Below are positions 1 through 5,323 of a stretch of 5,757 bases of DNA, in pieces. This stretch comes from Actinomycetota bacterium. GTDB lineage: Bacteria; Actinomycetota; Acidimicrobiia; Acidimicrobiales; Aldehydirespiratoraceae. The stretch is taken from NCBI GenBank assembly GCA_012271125.1, contig JAAXHB010000199.1:1-5757 (forward strand). The letters are read 5' to 3'. Made by a program: the position numbers and the translations under genes. The number at the start of each line of letters is the position of its first letter. Position 1 is the first letter of the stretch. The notes beneath the pieces were generated by a model. It was not told where the DNA came from, ran no database searches, and saw nothing but the letters and a program-made list of their open reading frames with translations.

Positions 1-342
1 GCGTAGGACAGCGTTGAGGAGGCCGCGATGTTTAGGAGCGACCAGATTGACGGTCTCAGAAATGGCTGCATAAGGTGGGGTGGCGAGCTCAATGATTTGA
101 TAGGTGCCCAAACGCAGGGCATTAATGACGTTGAGCGGTGGGGTTCGATTTAGATGGTGTGTGTAGAGCCAGTCGAGAGCACGATTGCGGCGGGTTACGC
201 CGTAGACGAGCTCAGTGGCAAAGGCTCGATCACGGGGTGATAGGTCTGATTGGTTGAGGGCAGCATCCAGAGTGGCGTTTGCGTAGGCGTCACCTTGTTC
301 GATGCGGTTGAGGACGTCTAAAGCGAGTTGGCGGGCGGTCAC
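1..342 (-). CDS. rsmB: 16S rRNA (cytosine-C5) methyltransferase RsmB/Sun, N-terminal part (runs off the window)
   Basis: The first 114 codons of a gene that continues past base 1. They read MTARQLALDVLNRIEQG at the start, followed by SPRDRAFATELVYGVTRR, LDWLY and ALRLGTYQI, and the fragment ends in HRGLLNAVLR. This is the all-alpha NusB-like RNA-binding domain found at the N terminus of RsmB (Sun/Fmu). The family methylates C967 of 16S rRNA with S-adenosylmethionine; the catalytic domain with its two cysteines lies outside the window, so activity cannot be judged here. The chosen start is GTG at 342-340, which overlaps the fmt stop TGA as GTGA and so suggests translational coupling. A purine-rich stretch AGGGGA sits directly against this start, closer than an ideal ribosome binding site. 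An isolated NusB protein would also match this domain, but the position after def-fmt favours RsmB strongly. Confidence 0.9.
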   Translation of the reverse strand, partial: MTARQLALDVLNRIEQGDAYANATLDAALNQSDLSPRDRAFATELVYGVTRRNRALDWLYTHHLNRTPPLNVINALRLGTYQIIELATPPYAAISETVNLVAPKHRGLLNAVLR

Positions 343-1271
343 TCCCCTAGCCGTTCGTTTGGCTGAATTCGCATACCGTTGCTCCAATCCTCCGCAGGTA
401 TTGCTGCTTTGCCTTCAGATTGGACTTCGATGAGTTCGATCGTGCCTTGGGGAGTGGCGGCATGGACTTGGGAGTCGTTAATAGTGATGGTTCCGGGGGG
501 TAGGGAGGCATCGGTGTTGTGGAAATGGGATTTGAGGATTTTGAGGCGTTTATTACGGAAGGTTGTCCATGCACCTCCGACTCTGACAATGCGCTGGATT
601 AGCTCTGCGGGCTGGTTCCAGTCAATGCGCAGGTCGTCAGGAGTTATTTTTTCGGCGTAGATCCAGTCGCCGACTTGTTCGACAGGTTTGGGTAGGCCGT
701 TGAGGAGAGCGTTTGTCAACATGTCTGCGCCGATTCTTGTTAAGCGGGAATGGATGGAGCCGGCTGTGTCGTCGTCGTTGATTTGGATAGTGGAGCGGTC
801 ATAGACAGCACCGGCGTCTACTTCTTCAACGACTTGCATGAGACAAACGCCGGTTTCGGTGTCGCCGGCAAGTATGGCTCGCTCGACTGGAGCGGCACCA
901 CGCCAGCGTGGGAGCAGCGAAAAATGGAGGTTGATCATTAGGAGCCTGTCAAGGAGCTGCTGGTCGAAAAACACTCCATAGGCAACGACGACCCCGAGCA
1001 AGGTGATAGTCGGATCGGAGGGTGTGGGGGAAGCGACAGAGATGATTGCGGATAGGGCGCGGTCGTTTAAAGATGTGATAACTGGGAGACCTAGCTCTAG
1101 GGCGAGGGTGCCAACTGGAGTGTGGGTGTCGTCACCACCTCGAGAACGGCGTGATTCAGGCTGGGTGACAACTAGGACTACCTCGATGCCGGCGTCATGA
1201 ATCACACGTAAGCATTCAGCGGCAACATCGGGTGAGCCGAAAAATATGACTCGCGGAGAGGATGCGCTAAT
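339..1271 (-). CDS. fmt: Methionyl-tRNA formyltransferase, probable ATT start
   Basis: Transfers a formyl group from 10-formyltetrahydrofolate to initiator Met-tRNA in the cytoplasm. Read from ATT at 1271 the protein has 310 residues, close to the 315 of E. coli Fmt. It starts MSASSPRVIFFGSPD, nearly the same spacing as E. coli MSESLRIIFAGTPD. The catalytic trio fits: Asn114 and His116 in NLHFSLLPRWRGAAP, and Asp152 in EEVDAGAVY, each 8 residues after its E. coli counterpart (106, 108, 144). A basic flexible loop, RRSRGG, lies at 41-46. The C-terminal OB-fold domain begins around KITPDDLRIDW and includes GGAWTTFRNKRLKIL. The frame is open for 74 codons upstream into def, but those residues are low-complexity and unlike Fmt. 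No ATG, GTG or TTG lies close to the expected start, and the nearest downstream GTG would remove the FFGSPD motif. ATT overlaps the def TAG by one base. The gene's identity is firm; the start is an inference. Confidence 0.95.
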   Translation of the reverse strand: MSASSPRVIFFGSPDVAAECLRVIHDAGIEVVLVVTQPESRRSRGGDDTHTPVGTLALELGLPVITSLNDRALSAIISVASPTPSDPTITLLGVVVAYGVFFDQQLLDRLLMINLHFSLLPRWRGAAPVERAILAGDTETGVCLMQVVEEVDAGAVYDRSTIQINDDDTAGSIHSRLTRIGADMLTNALLNGLPKPVEQVGDWIYAEKITPDDLRIDWNQPAELIQRIVRVGGAWTTFRNKRLKILKSHFHNTDASLPPGTITINDSQVHAATPQGTIELIEVQSEGKAAIPAEDWSNGMRIQPNERLGE

Positions 1272-1824
1272 CGTCGGGTTCGCTCTCGTTGCGGTATGGA
1301 AAGGCGGTTGAGCCGCCTGAAGGTGCGGCGTATTGGGGGCCGATGCCAAGTTCTCGGATGCGCTTGAGGGCTGCCTTGCGGGTGTCGTCATCAAGGTGTT
1401 CGATAAGCAGAGTGCCGTCGAGATGATCGAGCTCGTGTTGGAAAAGGCGAGCTTCGAGTTCGTCGGCTTCGATTGATACATCGTTGCCGTCAAGATCGGT
1501 ACCGACTACATGGACTTGCTTGGGACGGACGATTTCCCAGGAGAGGCCTGGCACCGAAAGGCAGCCCTCTTCAAACATCCATTCGCCGGCGGACTCGACA
1601 ATTTTGGGGTTGATAATGCTGCGCACGCCCTGGCCGATGTCCCAGACGAATAGTCGCTTGCGGATGCCAATTTGAGGGGCGGCAAGGCCGATGCCTTCGG
1701 CTTGATACATGGCGACTGCCATGTCTTCTATAAGCCTTGGGAGGTTGGCGTCAATGTCGGTGACTTCGGGGGCGCGTTGGCGTAGGACTGGGTCGCCAAT
1801 CACTCGAATTTCATATGACGCCAC
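1267..1824 (-). CDS. def: Peptide deformylase (type I-like)
   Basis: Metalloenzyme that removes the N-formyl group from the first methionine of new proteins. The 185 residues carry all three family motifs: GIGLAAPQ (44-51), EGCLS (86-90, with metal ligand Cys88) and HELDH (130-134, with ligands His130 and His134 and catalytic Glu131). The start is GTG at 1824, giving MASYEIRVIGDPVLRQ, which matches where deformylases usually begin. Only a weak AGGGG-like ribosome binding sequence lies about 12 bases upstream. The last 20-25 residues (from about GPQYAAPSGG) form a polar tail past the usual fold, ending ESEPDD. The gene stands 184 bases after priA, with a large palindrome between, and its TAG stop overlaps the inferred ATT start of fmt. 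Pairing of def with fmt is common because the two enzymes act on the same formyl group. Confidence 0.97.
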   Translation of the reverse strand: MASYEIRVIGDPVLRQRAPEVTDIDANLPRLIEDMAVAMYQAEGIGLAAPQIGIRKRLFVWDIGQGVRSIINPKIVESAGEWMFEEGCLSVPGLSWEIVRPKQVHVVGTDLDGNDVSIEADELEARLFQHELDHLDGTLLIEHLDDDTRKAALKRIRELGIGPQYAAPSGGSTAFPYRNESEPDD

Positions 1825-1865
1825 AATCGCAGGCTACCCCTACCACAAAAATTGACGGAACTCGC

Positions 1866-1982
1866 TTGGCAAATTTTTTCTGTCACCTCGCCGCTTCACG
1901 CTTCGAGCCTGCGTTCCATCGCTTCCGCTTGACCTACCCAGTCTCTCGCTACGGCTCGACGTTCCCGAAATAAATTTGCCAA
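1866..1982. repeat. 117-base imperfect palindrome in the priA-def spacer
   Basis: The outer arms are a perfect 11-base inverted repeat, TTGGCAAATTT at 1866-1876 and AAATTTGCCAA at 1972-1982. A second nested pair is CGAGCC at 1904-1909 with GGCTCG at 1953-1958. The inner part carries several spaced AAGCG-like units when read on the minus strand. Transcribed as the 3' part of the priA message or the def leader, it could fold into one long interrupted hairpin. There is no clean run of U directly after the closing arm, so it does not look like a standard intrinsic terminator. A dispersed palindromic repeat or an RNA-stabilising element are both possible. Confidence 0.6.
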
Positions 1983-1987
1983 CCTCG

Positions 1988-2008
1988 CCCCTACATAGAT
2001 AGTTAGGG
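1988..2008. other. Small hairpin directly after the priA stop
   Basis: CCCTA at 1989-1993 can pair with TAGGG at 2004-2008 around a 10-base loop, starting immediately after the priA TGA in the direction of transcription. The stem is only 5 bases and no T-run follows, so I do not call it a terminator. It may be the edge of the larger palindrome that follows. Confidence 0.3.
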
Positions 2009-3715
2009 TCAAATGCGCAAGGGGTCGACTTCGATGCGCAGGCGAGTGGTGGGTCTGGGGGGGGCAGCGAGGGCATCGAGGAGTGTCTGGTGGTCGGGGG
2101 CTCGGATGAGATAGCTGTCGTTGGCGGGGCCAAGAATTTTCATGTCCGAGTCAGTCGTGAGGTTTTTCTTTAGGGAGTCGATGAAGTCGGGGGCGCCGAT
2201 GCCGGAAATGCGAGCTTGGGCGCCGAATGGGGGGAGATTGAGGGTTTGGCATTTTTCGCGTTCGAGGTTGCTGACAATTCGTGGGTCACCTTTAAGGGCA
2301 GCTGTGAGGACGGGATGGTCGGGTTGGCGGGTTTGGATAATGAGAGAACCGGCTGGGTTGTTGCGCATTAGCAGACGGGCGGCTCGAGCGAGGAGGGCTA
2401 GGGCTTGGGGGGCGCTGCGTTGGCGAATTGCCAGGAGTTCTTGGTCGAAGTCAAGAAAGACGACAACGGCTGCGGAGTCGAAACGCCATAGGGCGGCTTC
2501 GGTTCCTACGAAGATGCGAGGGCTTAGGTTTTTGGAGAGTTTGGTGGTGGCGGTGATTTCTGTAACGGGTTCGCCAACGAAGGCTGTCAGGTCTTTGACA
2601 ACACGGGTGACACCCATTCGCAGGTTTTTTAGTGTGGTTGAGCCGCAGTCAGCGCAGACGACAGGACGGGTTTCGGACCCGTCTGGTGTGTAGAGCTCGT
2701 CGTCGTTAAGGATCATAGGGGTTTGGCCGTCGCTGCTTCGGACTAGTTGGCCGCAGTCCTTACATGCCATTAGTCGGGAACGACCCTTGCGGTTGACAAT
2801 GGCGAGAATGGTTCCAGGTGTGTCCAGGTGGCGGCGAAGATCGGAGGAGAGCAAGCCGGCGTGGGTGGGGTCGTCTTTACGTCGGTCAAGGACATGGGTT
2901 AATGGCCAGCCGGAACGCTCGGAGGCTCTGGTTGGGGATTTTGGGGTGGCGAGTTGTTGGGCTTCAAGTGACGGGATTGGTGAAACCAGCACGGCGGTGG
3001 CACCGGCACGGCGGGCTCGCTCTAGGGCGACGTCACGGGCGTTGTATGTGGGGGTTTTTTCAGATTGATGCACTTCTGCGTGTTCATCAATGACGACAAC
3101 GGCTGTCAGATTTGGCATTGGTAACCAAACGGCTGATTTTGCGCCAATAACTGTTGCGCCGGCTGCCGCGAGAGCCCAGTCGTCGTTGCCAAGAGCGACG
3201 GGGATTTTTTTTTGTCGAAATGCTTTGGCGAATCGATTGGCTTCCCAGAGCGACGGGACAACGATTAGGGCTTGACCTGTTTGGGCTGCTTGTAGGGCGA
3301 TGTCGATGCCGTCGTCGTTGGGGGGAAGTTGAAGAGTGGTGATGCCGGTGTCGAATTGGGGCGCTGTTTGAGTTGCTTGATTGATTTTGGGAAGTCGACG
3401 TATGGCTCTTTTGGGTGAGGCGGCTCGTAGAAAGTGGACTTCGCTGCCTGCCCATCGCCAAGCTGCCCATTTAGCTAAGTCAATGATTTCCGGTGGAGGT
3501 CCCATGCCAGTTAACACCTGCAGCGGGCTCAATTTTGAGGCATTGGTTTCGGGATTTATTTCAGTAACCCAACCGCCAACCCGTCGCCCTGCTAAATCAA
3601 CACGAACAATCGAACCGACTGCTATCAGCTCAGCCCGACCATCCTCACGCCACTTATCCGGCACCAAATAATCAAAACTCCGCTCCAGGGTCACCACATC
3701 GGGCCGCACCTTCAC
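2009..3715 (-). CDS. priA: PriA-family primosomal protein N', helicase-inactive actinobacterial type
   Basis: Homologue of the replication-restart protein PriA, 568 residues from GTG at 3715. The N-terminal 3'-DNA-binding region begins RPDVVTLERSFDYLVP (4-19), matching the family start. The helicase core is degenerate: where a GxTGSGKTE Walker A should precede ALIVVPS (149-155) there is no such motif. Only traces of other motifs remain: IDEH (209-212) with YNARDVALERA (224-234) for the DEEH region, NRKGRS (308-313), and VGTEA (403-407). Zinc-type cysteines are limited to CKDC (318-321) and CADC (354-357), four rather than the eight of E. coli PriA. The C terminus RLRIEVDPLRI matches the family end. 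ATP-driven unwinding is therefore unlikely; a structural role at restart sites is the usual inference for this group. The start is uncertain: GGAGGT lies 21 bases upstream, and the frame is open for another 37 codons without ATG, GTG or TTG. Confidence 0.92.
   Translation of the reverse strand: MKVRPDVVTLERSFDYLVPDKWREDGRAELIAVGSIVRVDLAGRRVGGWVTEINPETNASKLSPLQVLTGMGPPPEIIDLAKWAAWRWAGSEVHFLRAASPKRAIRRLPKINQATQTAPQFDTGITTLQLPPNDDGIDIALQAAQTGQALIVVPSLWEANRFAKAFRQKKIPVALGNDDWALAAAGATVIGAKSAVWLPMPNLTAVVVIDEHAEVHQSEKTPTYNARDVALERARRAGATAVLVSPIPSLEAQQLATPKSPTRASERSGWPLTHVLDRRKDDPTHAGLLSSDLRRHLDTPGTILAIVNRKGRSRLMACKDCGQLVRSSDGQTPMILNDDELYTPDGSETRPVVCADCGSTTLKNLRMGVTRVVKDLTAFVGEPVTEITATTKLSKNLSPRIFVGTEAALWRFDSAAVVVFLDFDQELLAIRQRSAPQALALLARAARLLMRNNPAGSLIIQTRQPDHPVLTAALKGDPRIVSNLEREKCQTLNLPPFGAQARISGIGAPDFIDSLKKNLTTDSDMKILGPANDSYLIRAPDHQTLLDALAAPPRPTTRLRIEVDPLRI
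3205..3213 (-). other. Nine-base A tract inside priA
   Basis: Nine T on the plus strand, so nine A in the priA message, encoding part of RQKKIPVALG. The reading frame is intact on both sides. Such runs can promote polymerase slippage or sequencing error, but nothing here shows that slippage is used. Confidence 0.5.
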
Positions 3716-3732
3716 AACCTGAGGTGCCGCAG

Positions 3733-3764
3733 TTGTACCTCCAGCTCCTGAAGCGGGATACTCC
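3733..3764. repeat. 32-base direct repeat, copy 1 (priA leader)
   Basis: It begins TTGTACCTCCAGCTCCT on the plus strand and matches the copy at 3871-3902 at 29 of 32 positions; the first 17 bases are identical. On the minus strand it contains GGAGGT (3742-3737), a perfect Shine-Dalgarno core, 21 bases before the priA GTG. In the priA frame it would read as part of EYPASGAGGT. Confidence 0.75.
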
Positions 3765-3784
3765 TCTAGCCCTAACGGGAGCTG
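3742..3784. repeat. Inverted repeat in the priA leader
   Basis: CAGCTCC at 3742-3748 is the exact complement of GGAGCTG at 3778-3784, with a 29-base interior that includes a weaker GGG/CCC pair. One arm lies inside copy 1 of the 32-base repeat. In the message, this stem would sequester part of the GGAGGT sequence (its GGAG), so it could affect access of ribosomes. That role is only an inference. Confidence 0.45.
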
Positions 3785-3870
3785 AATAATTGAGTCTTGA
3801 TCTCTTTGTGGGTTGATAATCGCAACTTAGTCAAGAACTACTACTGGTATGTAACGCTCGCTCACCAACC

Positions 3871-3902
3871 TTGTACCTCCAGCTCCTCAAGCTGGTTACT
3901 CC
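3871..3902. repeat. 32-base direct repeat, copy 2
   Basis: Same orientation as copy 1, differing at three positions. In this copy the interior forms a tight hairpin, CCAGCT (3879-3884) with AGCTGG (3890-3895) and a 5-base loop. One of the three differences improves this stem relative to copy 1. The minus strand carries GGAGGT at 3880-3875. Confidence 0.75.
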
Positions 3903-3919
3903 GGCAGCGGTTACCGGAG
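3899..3919. repeat. Short GC-rich hairpin
   Basis: CTCCGG at 3899-3904 pairs with CCGGAG at 3914-3919 around a 9-base loop. It abuts copy 2 of the direct repeat, and GGTTAC is repeated directly on both sides of it (3894-3899 and 3909-3914). No T-run follows on either strand, so it is not a clear terminator. Confidence 0.5.
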
Positions 3920-3938
3920 CAGAGGAAGTAAGGGCGAG

Positions 3939-3996
3939 CTTGTAAAATCTTTTTTGAGCGGTAGCGAATGCGTGCTCAAAAAAGATGTTTTGCAAG
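3939..3996. repeat. Strong 58-base palindrome downstream of metK
   Basis: The core arms are a perfect 12-base inverted repeat, TCTTTTTTGAGC at 3948-3959 and GCTCAAAAAAGA at 3974-3985, with a 14-base loop. After a 2-base bulge (3986-3987) the pairing continues as CTTGTAAAA (3939-3947) with TTTTGCAAG (3988-3996), with one T-G mismatch. The six-A and six-T runs lie inside the arms and not after them. It could act as a 3' RNA stabiliser or a weak terminator in either direction, or be one unit of a repeat family. Confidence 0.65.
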
Positions 3997-4010
3997 TGAG
4001 CCTCGTCGTG

Positions 4011-4085
4011 GAGTTGGGCTGGCGGGGTTGAATGCGCGCAACAGCGTTTAGCGTGAGCACATTCAAGCCCGATAAAGGCCAACTC
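4011..4085. repeat. 75-base imperfect palindrome just after metK
   Basis: The outer arms GAGTTGG (4011-4017) and CCAACTC (4079-4085) are perfect complements. A nested pair, GGGTTGAATG (4025-4034) with CATTCAAGCCC (4060-4070), matches with one extra base. The structure begins 9 bases after the metK stop in the direction of transcription, so it would fold at the 3' end of the metK message. No U-run follows directly. Confidence 0.6.
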
Positions 4086-4094
4086 CTCAATGTG

Positions 4095-5303
4095 TTAGAG
4101 GGGGAGGTGGGATTTGAAGTCCTCGAGGCGGTCTAGGCGTTCCCAGGTGAAAAAGTCGTCTTCGGCGGGGCGGCCGAAGTGGCCGTAGGCAGCGGTGGGC
4201 TTATATATAGGGCGGAGTAGGTCAAGGTCTTCGACGATGGCACCCGGGCGCAGGTCGAAAATCTCGTTGATGGCAGCTTCGATTTGGGCACGGTCGACGG
4301 TTTCGGTGCCGAACGTCTCCACCATTAGCGACACGGGCTCAGACACACCGATGGCGTAGGCAACCTGGACCTCGCAGCGGGTGGCGGCACCGCTAGCAAC
4401 AACATGCTTGGCGACCCAGCGGGCGGCGTAAGCCGCAGAGCGGTCGACCTTAGACGGGTCTTTACCGGAGAACGCTCCCCCACCGTGGCGTGCCATGCCG
4501 CCATAGGTGTCGACGATGATCTTGCGACCGGTTAGGCCCGCGTCAGCTGCGGGGCCACCCCGTTCAAAACTGCCGCTGGGGTTAACGGAAAAGCCATCTG
4601 CAAGGTCGAAGTCGCTCAAGAACTCGGACGGGATCACCTGGGTTAGGACTTCATCGATAAGGTCTGGTTTGATCATGCGATTCCGGTCTATGCCCGCGTT
4701 GTGTTGAGTGGAGATCAACACATTGGCGAGACGTACCGGGCGGTTGTCTTCATATTCAATCGTGACCTGAGTTTTGGCATCTGGGCGTAGGTACGGAATC
4801 GTGCCCTTGCGTCGCACCTCGGCGAGGCGTTCGGCAAGGCGGTGCGCAAGGTTGATGGGCATGGGCATTAGCTCAGGCGTTTCGTTGCAGGCGTAACCAA
4901 ACATCATCCCTTGATCGCCGGCACCTTGCTTGGCACGGGCGTCGGCTGCTTTGGAACCGACGCGTGTTTCTAGAGATTTATTTACACCCGCGGCGATTTC
5001 GGGAGACTGCTCGTTGATGCAGACCATCACGCCGCAGGTTTCACCATGGCAACCGACGGTGGCGTTGTCGTAGCCGATGTCAATGATTGTCTGACGAACG
5101 ATGGTTGGAATATCGACATAAACCTCGGAGCGGACTTCGCCGCCTATGACGGCAAGCCCAGTGGTTAGAAGAACTTCGATAGCGACTCGACTTTTTGGGT
5201 CTTCACCAAGAAATGCGTCTAAGAGGGCGTCAGAAATCTGGTCAGCCATCTTGTCGGGATGGCCTTCGCTGACAGATTCAGAGGTGAAGCTCCAGATCTG
5301 CAC
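4095..5303 (-). CDS. metK: S-adenosylmethionine synthase (methionine adenosyltransferase)
   Basis: Makes S-adenosylmethionine from methionine and ATP. The 402 residues contain the family signatures in order: SESVSEGHPDKMADQISD near the start (GHPDK at 14-18), GAGDQGMMFGYA (127-138), GLTGRKIIVDTYGG (256-269) and the phosphate-binding GGGAFSGKDPSKVDRSAAY (274-292). It ends with YGHFGR followed by a WERLDRLEDF tail, typical of actinobacterial MetK. The start is GTG at 5303, giving MQIWSFTSESVSEG; the only upstream purine-rich sequence is a weak GAAAGA. It begins 20 bases after coaBC, consistent with one operon. One oddity: the usual GGPxGD reads GGPAAD (249-254), with Ala for the second-last Gly, while Asp254, Arg260 and Lys261 are kept. 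No SAM riboswitch is visible in the short upstream gap. Confidence 0.98.
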   Translation of the reverse strand: MQIWSFTSESVSEGHPDKMADQISDALLDAFLGEDPKSRVAIEVLLTTGLAVIGGEVRSEVYVDIPTIVRQTIIDIGYDNATVGCHGETCGVMVCINEQSPEIAAGVNKSLETRVGSKAADARAKQGAGDQGMMFGYACNETPELMPMPINLAHRLAERLAEVRRKGTIPYLRPDAKTQVTIEYEDNRPVRLANVLISTQHNAGIDRNRMIKPDLIDEVLTQVIPSEFLSDFDLADGFSVNPSGSFERGGPAADAGLTGRKIIVDTYGGMARHGGGAFSGKDPSKVDRSAAYAARWVAKHVVASGAATRCEVQVAYAIGVSEPVSLMVETFGTETVDRAQIEAAINEIFDLRPGAIVEDLDLLRPIYKPTAAYGHFGRPAEDDFFTWERLDRLEDFKSHLPL

Positions 5304-5323
5304 GGGACGTCTTTCTAGTTCGG

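Larger units (their letters stand above)
3716..4094. other. metK-priA intergenic region, 379 bases, repeat-rich and without a convincing gene
   Basis: This is the only gap over 300 bases. I see no known riboswitch, tRNA or convincing protein gene in it. Its content is mostly symmetrical: a palindrome next to the metK stop, a second strong palindrome, a short GC hairpin, and two copies of a 32-base direct repeat, each with its own small inverted repeat. An 83-codon minus-strand frame crosses the region, but it follows the palindromes and resembles no protein I know. A TTGACT hexamer at 3834-3829 (minus) has no good -10 partner at 16-18 bases, so no promoter is called. The gap probably carries metK 3' RNA structures and the priA leader. 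Confidence 0.6.

Noticed and set aside
1272..1493. N-terminal 74-residue extension of fmt into def
   Set aside because: The extension is Ser/Thr/Pro/Ala-rich, lies over conserved def sequence, and has no counterpart in Fmt proteins, so it is only a chance open frame.
1840..2133. 97-codon minus-strand frame spanning the end of priA and the priA-def spacer
   Set aside because: It overlaps the conserved priA C terminus in another frame, and the remainder is the palindrome. No ribosome binding site or recognisable domain.
2121..2693. 190-codon plus-strand frame opposite priA
   Set aside because: Arginine- and serine-rich shadow of the priA coding strand, with conserved protein sequence on the other strand.
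3812..3834. Possible promoter for priA with TTGACT at 3834-3829
   Set aside because: No -10-like hexamer at a suitable distance; a single hexamer is not enough.
3831..4082. 83-codon minus-strand frame directly after metK, starting at TTG
   Set aside because: The start has GAGGAG with no spacing, the peptide resembles no family I know, and its sequence is dictated by the two palindromes and a repeat copy it crosses.
3716..4094. SAM riboswitch, integron attC site or tRNA-like remnant in the metK-priA spacer
   Set aside because: The stems do not fit the known SAM riboswitch folds as far as I can see, the core-site sequences of attC are absent, and no anticodon or T-arm pattern is present.
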